DNA from: Gemmatales bacterium
GTDB lineage: Bacteria; Planctomycetota; Planctomycetia; Gemmatales; HRBIN36
Assembly (NCBI GenBank): GCA_025060195.1
Contig: JANXCQ010000017.1
Coordinates: 1 to 64,000, forward strand
Length of the DNA: 64,000 nucleotides
Reading direction: 5' to 3'
A program made the translations under genes and the position numbers. Positions 53,983 to 62,796 of this stretch are shown piece by piece. Each line of letters opens with the position of its first letter. Position 1 is the stretch's first letter. Below the pieces are notes generated by a model. That model was not told the DNA's origin. It made no database searches and saw only the letters and a list, made by a program, of their open reading frames with translations.

Positions 53983-54780
53983 ATGCCCTCCCTTCCCGAT
54001 TGGCTACAGGAACTGGCCCGCTTGCTCGACCGGCATCGACTGTTGACTGACCCGCAGGCCGATGGCCAAGGCGTGCGCGTGTGCGTCGTGGACACCGGGG
54101 TCGATTTCGCCCTGTTACAATCGCGCTGCCGAGAACGTGGCCAGGAGCCGCCCATCATCGAGGGCGCGCGGTTCACCGCCACAGGACAGTTACTGCCCGC
54201 CTCCGGCAAACACAGCGCGCCGCACGGCACCACCGTGGCCGACGTCATTCTCCGCTGGGCGCCTCGGGTGCAGCTCTTTTCGGCCGACGTGTTCGGCCCT
54301 GAAGGCCAGTGCACCGTCGAAAAGCTTGTCGCTGCACTGCGTTGGGCCGTCGATATTTGCCAATGTAAACTTATCAATTTGTCGCTGGGGATTCCTGAGG
54401 AACGCCTCAATCCCCCAGCACGCCGGCAGGCACTCCAGCAAATCATCCAATACTGTTACCATCGCGACGCCGTGCTCGTAGCCGCAGCCCACAACGATCA
54501 TCCGTTGGTCTTGAGTTTCCCTGCAATTATAACGCCACCGCTGCTCTCGGTGCGTAAGGCCGAGTTTCCCGACCCATTACAGTTCCAATACGCCCCTGAC
54601 ACCTTCACTGAGTTCTTAGCGCATAGCCGCGCCTATCTCGGCCCATTCGCTGCCATCCCCGCCACCAGTTGGGCTGCCGCTCACCTAACTGCGGTCGCGG
54701 CACGCCTACTTTCGCTCAAGCCCGACCTCAAACCGTTCGAAATCAAAACACTCCTGTATTGGCTCAGCCGCTCACTATGA
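53983..54780 (+). CDS. Cytoplasmic subtilisin-like (S8) serine protease
   Basis: The 265-residue protein is a minimal S8 peptidase: catalytic Asp37 in VCVVDTGVD, His81 in APHGTTVADV, oxyanion Asn171 in AAAHNDHP, and Ser229 in PATSWAAAH. The motif around Ser has Ala for the usual Gly. It has neither signal peptide nor propeptide, so it should stay in the cytoplasm and be active without maturation. It sits 29 bp after the receiver/GAF regulator, and a terminator follows. Target unknown; a regulated protease is a reasonable but untested idea. Confidence 0.85.
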   Translation: MPSLPDWLQELARLLDRHRLLTDPQADGQGVRVCVVDTGVDFALLQSRCRERGQEPPIIEGARFTATGQLLPASGKHSAPHGTTVADVILRWAPRVQLFSADVFGPEGQCTVEKLVAALRWAVDICQCKLINLSLGIPEERLNPPARRQALQQIIQYCYHRDAVLVAAAHNDHPLVLSFPAIITPPLLSVRKAEFPDPLQFQYAPDTFTEFLAHSRAYLGPFAAIPATSWAAAHLTAVAARLLSLKPDLKPFEIKTLLYWLSRSL

Positions 54781-54811
54781 ATAGTCGATCGCTCCAGTTT
54801 TGCTGAGTTGG

Positions 54812-54836
54812 AAAACCGACACCTTGGTCGGCTTTT
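54812..54836 (+). terminator. Intrinsic terminator after the subtilase gene
   Basis: Stem CCGAC/GTCGG (54816-54820 with 54827-54831), 6-nt loop, flanked by an A run before and a T run after. It ends the fabZ-like, trmB, regulator, subtilase run. Confidence 0.65.
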
Positions 54837-54978
54837 CTAGTATGTTAATCTGGTAGTAAGATAAGTCTCATGTCGATAAGATTAGACCCATTAGCGGCCA
54901 ATTGTGCTTATTAAGATTCCGCGGGATTGTACACCTAACCCGACGAAGTAGCCCGAACTTAACTTAGATGAGTATCAG

Positions 54979-56397
54979 TCAGCGACGGTAAGTGACATGC
55001 CCTTCCTTAACAGCCTTACTAATTTTATTATGAACATAGAGACCCTCTAATAACCATTCCACTATGCTGGCGGCTAGCGCGTCCCGATATTGGCTTGATA
55101 CTTTATCAGCATAGGTGCTTAGCTGATGCACCACTTCCTTTCTCAGTACCGGGATTCGCTCTAATTGTTCCCAGTAATTTCGACTAGGCAACATGTCGCC
55201 AATAAGAAACGTGTGCCCCGACTCAAACCATTCGACGACCGCTCGAAGGGATTTCAGGTCGAAGTGCTCAGCAAAAACGTTCTTGACCGCCTCGCCTATC
55301 AGCTTTTGTAGCACTCTATCTTCGTGGGTTTCATCCTCACTGAGAACTAATTCGATCTTTCCCCGTCCACTAGCGAGCATATAGGTCAAGTCACTTACGC
55401 GAGGCACTGCCACTGGTTCCGATAATAACAATGCCCGCCGCTCCGCATTGCTGACTACGTTTTCCAACCCTGCAATCGAAAAACGCACACTCACGCCTGA
55501 GAGTTGATTAATCGCGGGCGATTGCCGAGCTAATCGCGCTGTTTCTTCCACTACCGCCTTGATATAGTCCGGTATATAGACCGGCACGTCCCCCCGCGAT
55601 GTCGAAGCCTCACTTTCGATGATCGCCATACCTGTCTGGCGGTCGCGGGGATAATGCGTCCGGATCACTGAGCCGATACGATCCTTCAGCGGTGTCACGA
55701 TACGTCCGCGGTTCGTATAGTCCTCTGGGTTTGCCGTGAATACTAAGCAGATATCTAGCGGTAAGCGAACTGGAAAACCCCGGATCTGTACGTCGCGTTC
55801 CTCCAGCACGTTAAATAACGCAACCTGGATTTTCGGACTTAGATCAGGCAACTCATTAATCGCGAAGATACCGCGATGACTGCGGGGAATCAGACCGTAA
55901 TGAATAATGCGTTCATCGGACAGATACTTGCCCTCAGCGTGCTTAATAAGGTCAATCTCCCCAATGAGATCGGCCACGGTGACATCAGGCGTAGCCAGTT
56001 TTTCCTGATAGCGCTCTTCACGGCTGAGCCAAGCAATAGGTGCCTCATCCCCATATTGTTCGATAAGATCCTTTCCCTCCCGACTAATAGGAGCAAAGGG
56101 ATTATCATTAGTAGGCGTGCCTGCTAACACTGGAATATAGTCATCTAGGAACCGGGTCAGCATGCGAATGATACGAGTCTTCGCCTGGCCCCGCAGACCT
56201 AATAACAACATGTCGTGTTTAGATAAAATCGCGTTGCAAATCTCCGGGATAACCGTTTCCTCATAACCATAAATACCCGGAAATAATGTCTCCCGCTCAC
56301 GAAGCATACGTATGAGGTTGCGTCGCATTTCCTCCTTGACGCTCACGGGCTGATAGCCCGACGCCTTCAATTCACCCAAGGTGCGGGGCCGATGCAT
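54979..56397 (-). CDS. MoxR / Mg-chelatase-type AAA+ ATPase
   Basis: The 472-residue protein has Walker A GLRGQAKTR near 66-74, a region GIFAINELPDLSPKIQVALFNVLEE with the Walker B acidic residue in the variant INELPDL, VFTANPEDYTNRGR (sensor 1), and PLKDRIGSVI. This resembles the ChlI/MoxR group. Such ATPases usually work with a von Willebrand factor A partner, which is not adjacent here. A strong GGGAGG site precedes the ATG. It is a single gene with AT-rich gaps of 149-198 bp on both sides. Confidence 0.85.
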   Translation of the reverse strand: MHRPRTLGELKASGYQPVSVKEEMRRNLIRMLRERETLFPGIYGYEETVIPEICNAILSKHDMLLLGLRGQAKTRIIRMLTRFLDDYIPVLAGTPTNDNPFAPISREGKDLIEQYGDEAPIAWLSREERYQEKLATPDVTVADLIGEIDLIKHAEGKYLSDERIIHYGLIPRSHRGIFAINELPDLSPKIQVALFNVLEERDVQIRGFPVRLPLDICLVFTANPEDYTNRGRIVTPLKDRIGSVIRTHYPRDRQTGMAIIESEASTSRGDVPVYIPDYIKAVVEETARLARQSPAINQLSGVSVRFSIAGLENVVSNAERRALLLSEPVAVPRVSDLTYMLASGRGKIELVLSEDETHEDRVLQKLIGEAVKNVFAEHFDLKSLRAVVEWFESGHTFLIGDMLPSRNYWEQLERIPVLRKEVVHQLSTYADKVSSQYRDALAASIVEWLLEGLYVHNKISKAVKEGHVTYRR

Positions 56398-56546
56398 GGA
56401 TAACCTCCCTCTCAGCCTGTCGATGTTGAGACTTAGATCAACCAGTGGTAAGTGCGTTTATATTAGGCCTAAGTGTTTATAGCCGGGTATGAATTTTGAG
56501 GGTCTCGTATAAAAGCACTTATCTTCTAAGTTGAGAAGCACCTAGC

Positions 56547-57731
56547 TCAGGACGAAGGCGGCGAGGGCGAGCAATAGCAGGCGGCCACGGTCTGGAGGAT
56601 CTCAACTAGGGGTCGGCCAGTCTGACGCGCCAAGCGTGCGCAGTCCTCATACTCGGGGCTAAAACGAGGCGGACCCTGAGGGACGTGAACCAGTTTTCCG
56701 CGTACAGGCCCCCAAGGCGTGGACACTTCGATATTATCTCGCGGATATTTGTGGCGCTGGCAACTGTAGTGGCGGACACCTAATGTTCGGGTTTCGCGGA
56801 ATAAGATGTTTTCCAGTTTGCCGACGTTCGTGGGTTCAGCCAGAACGGTGATCAACACGCCGGGACGATTTTTCTTCATATAAACTGGTTGCAACAGCAC
56901 GTCCAATGCCCCGGCGGCGAATAATTGTTCCTGACAGTAAGCCAGTGCCTGCGGAGTCACGTCATCTACTTGCGTTTCTAAAACAGTGATGGTTTCCTCA
57001 AGCACACCTGCCGGGGCTTGGGTAGTTCCAAGTATCAGGCGCAGCACGTTAGGTCGGTCTGGGAAATCCCGGCTGCCTGCACCGTAGCCGACATTTTGTA
57101 CCGTAAACGCGGGCAGAGCTGTCCACTCTTGAACCAAGGTGGTGAGAATGGCGGCGCCCGTGGGAGTGGTAAGTTCGGCTTCAACGCTCGACGGAGCCAG
57201 CGGCACGCCTTTGAGCAGTTCCAAAGTTCCTGGCGCTGGGATCGGCATCCAACCGTGGGCGCCGCGCACCTGACCTGTACCGGTAGGCACGGGCCGGCTG
57301 GTATAGCGTTCCGGACGCAGCCAACATAGGCCGACGGCCACTCCGACAATATCCGCGATGCTGTCCAAGGCACCGACTTCGTGGAAGTGCACTTGGTCCA
57401 CGGCTTGCCCGTGGACGGCAGCCTCGGCCTCGGCCAGTCGGCGGAAGATCCGTAAGGCCAAATCTCGCGCCTCAGCGGGCAGATCGCTTCGGAGCAAAAT
57501 CTGCTCAATGTCGCGTAAATGGCGATGGTGATGCTCGTCCTCGGCCTGCACACGCGCTTGCACGGCGGCGAAGCCGCAGCGCTTCACCGGCTCAAATTCC
57601 ACGCGCATGGGCAGATGTAAGCTGGCCAGCCCCGCTTGGATCACCTCCGCAGGCACGCCTAAGCTGACCAGCGCTCCTAGGGTCATGTCGCCACTGATAC
57701 CGCTGAAGCAGTCAAAATGCAGCACCCGCAT
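56547..57731 (-). CDS. larC: Nickel pincer cofactor synthesis protein LarC
   Basis: The start is ATG 57731 (MRVLHFDCFSGISGDM), the classic LarC N-terminus; the longer frame is not supported. The 394-residue protein has the His-rich segment EHHHRHLRDIEQIL near 66-79, FHEVGALDSIADIVG near 115, ELTTPTGAAIL near 185, and LETQVDDVTPQ near 265. LarC inserts nickel into the pincer cofactor used by lactate racemase LarA and relatives. In Lactobacillus plantarum LarC needs a frameshift; here it is one open frame. LarA, LarB and LarE are not in the window. Confidence 0.94.
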   Translation of the reverse strand: MRVLHFDCFSGISGDMTLGALVSLGVPAEVIQAGLASLHLPMRVEFEPVKRCGFAAVQARVQAEDEHHHRHLRDIEQILLRSDLPAEARDLALRIFRRLAEAEAAVHGQAVDQVHFHEVGALDSIADIVGVAVGLCWLRPERYTSRPVPTGTGQVRGAHGWMPIPAPGTLELLKGVPLAPSSVEAELTTPTGAAILTTLVQEWTALPAFTVQNVGYGAGSRDFPDRPNVLRLILGTTQAPAGVLEETITVLETQVDDVTPQALAYCQEQLFAAGALDVLLQPVYMKKNRPGVLITVLAEPTNVGKLENILFRETRTLGVRHYSCQRHKYPRDNIEVSTPWGPVRGKLVHVPQGPPRFSPEYEDCARLARQTGRPLVEILQTVAACYCSPSPPSS

Positions 57732-57853
57732 GCACGCTATTGTATGGCCGGCGGAGTGACCAGCACGGCTTTGTGAGCTATGCTTTGCAAGAGCGGGCTG
57801 AGATGTATTACTGACGATGAAGCATCCACTTTGGCTCGGCACGGGGGATAAAT

Positions 57854-58240
57854 ATGCGGAAAGGGGTGTGGCTGAGACCGACGGCTTTGGTGTGCATCCT
57901 TGTGGCAAGCGAGGCTGGTGCGCAGGAGATCCTGAGTCCGAGCGGCAGGTACTTCGTCCGCATCAGCACGGTGCCCTCGATTAGCCATTACTATCCCGCT
58001 GGGGCGGTATTTTTACCTTACGTGCCGCCTGTGCAGCCGAATTTTTCGCAAGTGGAACTGTACTACCCATCCGCGTGGCGTTATTATCCCAACATCCGAT
58101 TTGCCACGGATTATTACTGGTATCCGTACCCTTATTACAACTACTATGTGCATATGCCGGGCTACTGGTTCGGCCCTGGAGGATTACCGCCTGAAGGGGA
58201 AGCGCCGTTGCCGGCACCTCGACCGCAGCCGCGACAATAG
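57854..58240 (+). CDS. Secreted Tyr/Pro-rich mini-protein
   Basis: The 128-residue protein has a signal peptide ending near SEAGAQ, then a Tyr/Pro-rich mature part (YYPSAWRYYPN, YYWYPYPYYNYYVHMPGYWFGPGG) and a Pro/Arg-rich tail. It resembles the gene at 35436 in design, though not clearly in sequence. A GGGGGA site lies before the ATG. It diverges from larC. Function unknown; surface or matrix component is possible. Confidence 0.7.
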   Translation: MRKGVWLRPTALVCILVASEAGAQEILSPSGRYFVRISTVPSISHYYPAGAVFLPYVPPVQPNFSQVELYYPSAWRYYPNIRFATDYYWYPYPYYNYYVHMPGYWFGPGGLPPEGEAPLPAPRPQPRQ

Positions 58241-58310
58241 CCGCCGGCCGGTTCGGTAAAATACGTTGATTGAGCTACTCACGAGAAACTAATCGACACG
58301 GGCTCCGCTC

Positions 58311-59339
58311 ATGGAGGCGTTAGCCTTTTTAGCCGACAGTCAACCGCTGCGAACAGTGCGTCCGCTTTACGTGTTGGCCGGGCCCGAGCGGTTCTTGAAA
58401 CGCCTGGTTTTAGAGCACCTCGTGAAACGCCTGACCGCTGGGCAACACGAGGAGTGGTCGCGTTCTGAGTATGCAGGCGATAGCGAGCATTTGGCCGACG
58501 TGCTCACCGAAGTTCAGACCCCCGCATTCTGGGGTGGTCGGCGGGTGATTATTGTGGACGATGCTGAACCCTTCGTGTCGCGTTATCGGGAAACCCTTGA
58601 AAAATTGGTACAACGCGAACTGACAGGTGTGTTGGTCTTGTTGATGGAAAAATGGGCGAGCAATACGCGCTTGGCCAAGGCGTTGCCTCACGATGCTCTG
58701 ATTAGTTGTGAGGCACCTAAGCCCCGGCAACTGATCGCCTGGTGTCAGGCGCGAGCACAGAAACAGTACGGTAAGAAGCTTCCTGCCGACGCTGCGGAGT
58801 TGCTCGTGGAATTGGGCGGAGGCGACCTCGGTATACTCGAGCAGGAACTCAACAAGTTGGCCGTGTATGTGGGAGATCGTGATACTATCACGTCTCAGGA
58901 TGTAGACAAATTAGTGGCGGGCAATCGCGTGCAAACGGTTTGGCAAATTCTTGACGCCTTGGGACAAGGTAATGTCGCATCGGCCCTGGTAATTCTGGAT
59001 CGCCTCCTCGAACAAGGCGAGGAACCCCTGGCCATTTTGGGAGCGTTGAGTTGGCAGTTACGGAAAGTGGCTCAGGTAGCGCGGCTCCTGGCACAAGGTA
59101 CACCGGAAACGCAGGCGCTCCTGCGTGTCGGTGTGCCGACTTGGCAACGCGAGCGGGTGTTAGCTTTACTCCGACGACTGGGAAGGCGAGCCCTGCGCGT
59201 TTATGACGGCTTGCTTCAGACCGACTTGCAAATCAAGAGTACTCACATGTCGCCGCGGTTAGCGTTAGAAACGTTACTGGTACGTTTATTACCGCGAGAC
59301 GTGCCCGCTCAAACCGAGACGCCGACGGCTCGGGCGTAA
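58311..59339 (+). CDS. holA: DNA polymerase III subunit delta
   Basis: The 342-residue protein fits HolA: PLYVLAGPERFLKRLVLEHLV at the N-terminus, RRVIIVDDAEPF near 78, VLLMEKW near 106, a helix ELVELGGGDLGILEQELNKLAVYVGD near 165, and the C-terminal VWQILDALGQGNVASALVILDRLLEQGEEPLAILGALSWQLRKV. Delta opens the sliding clamp as part of the clamp loader. It has the expected size. Its last 31 bp overlap the convergent gene. Confidence 0.93.
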   Translation: MEALAFLADSQPLRTVRPLYVLAGPERFLKRLVLEHLVKRLTAGQHEEWSRSEYAGDSEHLADVLTEVQTPAFWGGRRVIIVDDAEPFVSRYRETLEKLVQRELTGVLVLLMEKWASNTRLAKALPHDALISCEAPKPRQLIAWCQARAQKQYGKKLPADAAELLVELGGGDLGILEQELNKLAVYVGDRDTITSQDVDKLVAGNRVQTVWQILDALGQGNVASALVILDRLLEQGEEPLAILGALSWQLRKVAQVARLLAQGTPETQALLRVGVPTWQRERVLALLRRLGRRALRVYDGLLQTDLQIKSTHMSPRLALETLLVRLLPRDVPAQTETPTARA

Positions 59340-59896
59340 CAATATTCGAACAACAGTTGCCATTCGGCCAGTTGGATTTGCTGGCACACCGTTTCCAGCG
59401 GCGTGCCCGTATCGCGGACTGCAGCACACAAGTCCACGAAGCGAAAAGGATCCCATGTTGGGCCTGACCGTAGCCAGGAAGCCTCAGCGGGAAGAGGCTC
59501 TAGGCGGGCAGCACACTCCGCTGCATGCTGGGCTAAGGCGGGAAAGATCGGATGCTGACCAACGCGGCGAAACCAGTATTTGCTGTTATCCTCGTCAGGT
59601 TCGCGTCGGTGCATCAAAGCATGCCAGTAACTTCCCTCGGCGGTCGGGATTGTTTGGCAGATGCGATGGCATTCCTCGAGAAAGTCATAGAGCAACCATA
59701 AGCCTGCCAGGCAGCAATGAGCCGCGGATTCATCGCGGAGAGTCTGTCCCGGACTGCAGAGCGCTTCGGGCCGAAGCTGAGCTAAGGCAGCACGTTTTTC
59801 TTCCACGGGCCGACCGGGGCCCAAGGCCATCAGCCGAGGTTGCACCAATTCGGATAAGGGCGGGAGATATTTATTCGTCAGGGAGTGAGCCGACAT
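59309..59896 (-). CDS. Conserved hypothetical protein
   Basis: The 195-residue protein has no signal peptide or membrane segment. It contains CCLAGLWLLYDFLEECHRICQ near 60-80 and SYWHALMHRREPDEDNSKYWFRRVGQHPIF near 88-117. I recall similar planctomycete proteins without an assigned function. The His, Glu and Asp residues in the second block could be a metal site, but this is a guess. It overlaps the end of holA by 31 bp, tail to tail. Confidence 0.6.
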   Translation of the reverse strand: MSAHSLTNKYLPPLSELVQPRLMALGPGRPVEEKRAALAQLRPEALCSPGQTLRDESAAHCCLAGLWLLYDFLEECHRICQTIPTAEGSYWHALMHRREPDEDNSKYWFRRVGQHPIFPALAQHAAECAARLEPLPAEASWLRSGPTWDPFRFVDLCAAVRDTGTPLETVCQQIQLAEWQLLFEYCYARAVGVSV

Positions 59897-60014
59897 AGCC
59901 GCTTTCCGTCAAGATCATTGTGAGGGCATCATTTCTCTTGGGCTAGATATCTCTTTGGCTGGAGGGCCTAGTGGGTGATAACAATAGTAAAGAGCCACCT
60001 GAGGAGGCGAGGCC

Positions 60015-61814
60015 ATGCTGAGGGGGCGAGTTGAGTGGGTAGTCTTGGGGTATTTGATAACCACTCTGTCCTTGTGGAGCAAACCGCAGACCGCTCTAGA
60101 CCCGCTGCTAAGGCGCTACGAGCAGCTGCGGCGTCAAGGTGATCGGGTTGCCGCGGAAGCTATTTTCTGTTATCTCCAGCTGCATCATGGCCACGACCCC
60201 CAGGTGCAAGTGTTACTGGCGCGGGAAGCCATGCGCTTGGGCCAGTGGGACTATGCACTCGCGTTACTAGCGGATACCTTGCGCCTCGACGATAGGTGTA
60301 TACCGGCGCGAATGGCCCGGGCGGAGCTGTTGCGGCGCATGAACCGCCTGAGTGAGGCGATGCAGGATCTGGAAGTGGCTCTGCGCCAGGCGCCCCAGCA
60401 CGATTTGGCCGAGCGTATGCTGGGATTGTTGCGCCTGATGCAAGGGCAGTGGGATGCAGCAATTCTGCATTTGACGAGGTATATCAATAGCGCGGATGAC
60501 CAGGATGGCGACGTTTACTGTTGGCGCGGTTTGGCATGGTTACGGTCGAATCGCCCGGCTGCGGCCGAGGTGGATTTTGCTCGGGCGTCGGAACTGGCCC
60601 CCGATGTGTCAGAAGTCTGGCTCTATCGCGCCCAGGCGGCGGAGAATCAGGGAAAATTGGAGGTTGCGGCCCAGGCCTATGCGCGGTATTTAGCCGCCAA
60701 TCCGCAAGATACTGAGGCACGGCTCGCTTATGTGCGTTTGCTGCAAAAGCTGCGTCGGCCCGGCGATGTTTTACGGGAGTTACGTACGGTATTGGAATTG
60801 CAACCCGGACGGCGGGAGGTCCTCGAGTTGACGTTTCAAACTGCCCGGCAATTGGGGCAATATCATTTAGCGCTTGAAGCGCTCGAGCAAATTCTCCAGC
60901 TCGACCCGGATCACCTTGGGATGTGGTTCCAGAAGGCCTTGTTATTACAAAATATGTCCCGTCCCCAGGAGGCTCTGGCCGCGCTGGCGGAATACGAAAA
61001 GCGCCTGGACAAAAAAACGCGACCAGGTCTTCTGCCCAGACCGACACCGATCTTGCTTGCGGCGCGCGGCGAAATTTACCGTCAGCTGGGACAACTGGAC
61101 AAGGCGCTCGCCGCGTTGGACGAAGCTCTCAAACTTAACCCGCAATATGGCTATGCGTACTCCTTGCGCGCTGATGTTTATTGGCGCATGGGTAAGGTTG
61201 AGGCCGCGTTGGATCAAATTGAAACAGCTTTGCAAATCAATAGCCAGGACGCTTACCAATACCTGAAGCAGGCGGAGATTCTAGTTTCTCTGAGAAAATG
61301 GGACGAAGCCAGGAAAGCTGTGGAACGTGCGGTACAGGTGGCCCCGGAGATGATGCTTGCCGGAATACGACAAGCCACCACTTTGCTTCTCTTAACCCGT
61401 TGGCAGGAAGCTCTACCGGTGCTCACCCGCTTAGCCAAGAAGGAAGGACAACATCCTGCCGATGTGTTTTACGCTCAGGCCATCTTGGCCGGCCTTCAGG
61501 GATATTGGGACGAAGCAGAGCGTTCGCTCGAGCAATTTGCGTCAGAAACTCCTTTGAATCACATCAACACGTACAATCTGGCTTGCACGTGGTCGTTGCT
61601 GGCCTACATTCGCCTGCGCAAGTTCGGTGCCCTGAATAGTGATGCACAAGTCCGGGAATATAAGCGACGGGCCCTCGACTTCCTCGAAAAAGCTTTTCAA
61701 CTGGGCTACAGAGACCGTTGGCATACCGTGCATGACCCCGACTTTTTCTGCTTACACAACGAAGCACGGTTTTGGCACATCGTAGGAAAAGATCGGCCTT
61801 TCACGGAGCCTTAA
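60015..61814 (+). CDS. TPR repeat protein with N-terminal membrane anchor or signal
   Basis: The 599-residue protein starts with a hydrophobic segment (WVVLGYLITTLSLW) that could be a signal or an anchor. The rest is mostly tetratricopeptide repeats, with about ten or more helix pairs such as WDYALALLADTLRLDDRC, LGQYHLALEALEQILQLDPDHL and LGQLDKALAALDEALKLNPQYGYAY. It probably acts as a protein-protein scaffold in the envelope. No enzymatic domain is seen. It is on the same strand as the Spy-like gene 83 bp later. Confidence 0.8.
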   Translation: MLRGRVEWVVLGYLITTLSLWSKPQTALDPLLRRYEQLRRQGDRVAAEAIFCYLQLHHGHDPQVQVLLAREAMRLGQWDYALALLADTLRLDDRCIPARMARAELLRRMNRLSEAMQDLEVALRQAPQHDLAERMLGLLRLMQGQWDAAILHLTRYINSADDQDGDVYCWRGLAWLRSNRPAAAEVDFARASELAPDVSEVWLYRAQAAENQGKLEVAAQAYARYLAANPQDTEARLAYVRLLQKLRRPGDVLRELRTVLELQPGRREVLELTFQTARQLGQYHLALEALEQILQLDPDHLGMWFQKALLLQNMSRPQEALAALAEYEKRLDKKTRPGLLPRPTPILLAARGEIYRQLGQLDKALAALDEALKLNPQYGYAYSLRADVYWRMGKVEAALDQIETALQINSQDAYQYLKQAEILVSLRKWDEARKAVERAVQVAPEMMLAGIRQATTLLLLTRWQEALPVLTRLAKKEGQHPADVFYAQAILAGLQGYWDEAERSLEQFASETPLNHINTYNLACTWSLLAYIRLRKFGALNSDAQVREYKRRALDFLEKAFQLGYRDRWHTVHDPDFFCLHNEARFWHIVGKDRPFTEP

Positions 61815-61897
61815 TCGGTCGTTCTTAACATGATAGTGAGGCCAGCACATAGGGTGCCTGCGAAGTAGTGAATTCCCCTAAATCGGAGGGTCGAACG

Positions 61898-62596
61898 ATG
61901 CGGTACATGGTGTTCGGTGTGACTTTGGTTATAGGACTGTGGCTGGTGGAGCAAATCCAGGCTCAGGACAAGCCCCGGCCAGGCTTTGGTCGCGGACTAC
62001 TTGGTGCAAATCGCCTGGTGCTACTGACCCAGGAATCGGTGCAGGCCGACCTGAAGCTGACCGAGGAACAGCGGTCCAAGATCCGGGCCTTACAAGAACA
62101 ACAACGTCAAGCCTTCCGCGACCTGGCGAACCTAGACCGGGAAGAACGAGCCAAACGCATGCGAGAACTGGCTGAGAAGACGGAGAAGGAACTCGGCAGT
62201 ATTCTCACACCTGAACAAGCGAAGCGCCTGGGCCAGATTCAATTGCAATTACAGCTGCGTCGTGGTGATTATCGGGCGGTCCTGGCGAATTCTGAGGTCG
62301 CGTCCCAGCTCAGCCTGACCAATGAGCAAAAAGAAAAAATCAGCCAACTCGATGCTGAGTTCGAAAAAATCATGCGCGAAGGCTTTCAGGGAGGGAACCG
62401 ACAGGAGATTTTCCAGCGGCTGCAGGAACTTCGCGGTAAGTATGAAGCTGTTTTGACGGACCAACAAAAAGCGAAATTGAAGGAACTCAGTGGCGAGCCA
62501 TTTACGGGTGAGATTCGCTTCGGCCCGGGTCAACCTGGTAAACCTGGCGCGGTGCCCGGCAAACCCGGCGTTCGTCCGCGTAAGCCCGACGCGTAA
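61898..62596 (+). CDS. Spy/CpxP-like periplasmic protein (LTxxQ family)
   Basis: The start is ATG 61898, with GGAGGG 7 nt upstream. The 232-residue protein has a signal peptide ending near EQIQAQ, then helical LTxxQ-like repeats (LKLTEEQRSKIRALQEQQRQAF, ILTPEQAKRLGQIQLQLQ, LSLTNEQKEKISQLDAEF, VLTDQQKAKLKELSG). The C-terminus is Gly/Pro-rich with repeated GKPG. Spy and CpxP proteins act as periplasmic chaperones or stress sensors; planctomycetes have many of this type. A terminator follows. Confidence 0.75.
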   Translation: MRYMVFGVTLVIGLWLVEQIQAQDKPRPGFGRGLLGANRLVLLTQESVQADLKLTEEQRSKIRALQEQQRQAFRDLANLDREERAKRMRELAEKTEKELGSILTPEQAKRLGQIQLQLQLRRGDYRAVLANSEVASQLSLTNEQKEKISQLDAEFEKIMREGFQGGNRQEIFQRLQELRGKYEAVLTDQQKAKLKELSGEPFTGEIRFGPGQPGKPGAVPGKPGVRPRKPDA

Positions 62597-62646
62597 CCGC
62601 TTGGCTCTTCCATTCGCGGCGAACCCTACCCTCAAGTCGGTCTTCG

Positions 62647-62698
62647 AGGCGGCGCGCCTTGGCCTGGGACTTTTCACGGCAAAAGGCGCCGCTTTTTG
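62647..62698 (+). terminator. Terminator after the Spy-like gene
   Basis: GC-rich arms GCGGCGC (62649-62655) and GCGCCGC (62686-62692), with an alternative pairing of the same region, are followed by TTTTT. The loop is long, so confidence is moderate. Confidence 0.45.
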
Positions 62699-62796
62699 TT
62701 TTCACAGACGTGTACGTTCAGGGACGTCAACCAGGATGGAAAGGCCAACCCTCTGCCAATAACGTGAGCCCGGCGTTATAACCCGCTGTGGGTTGT

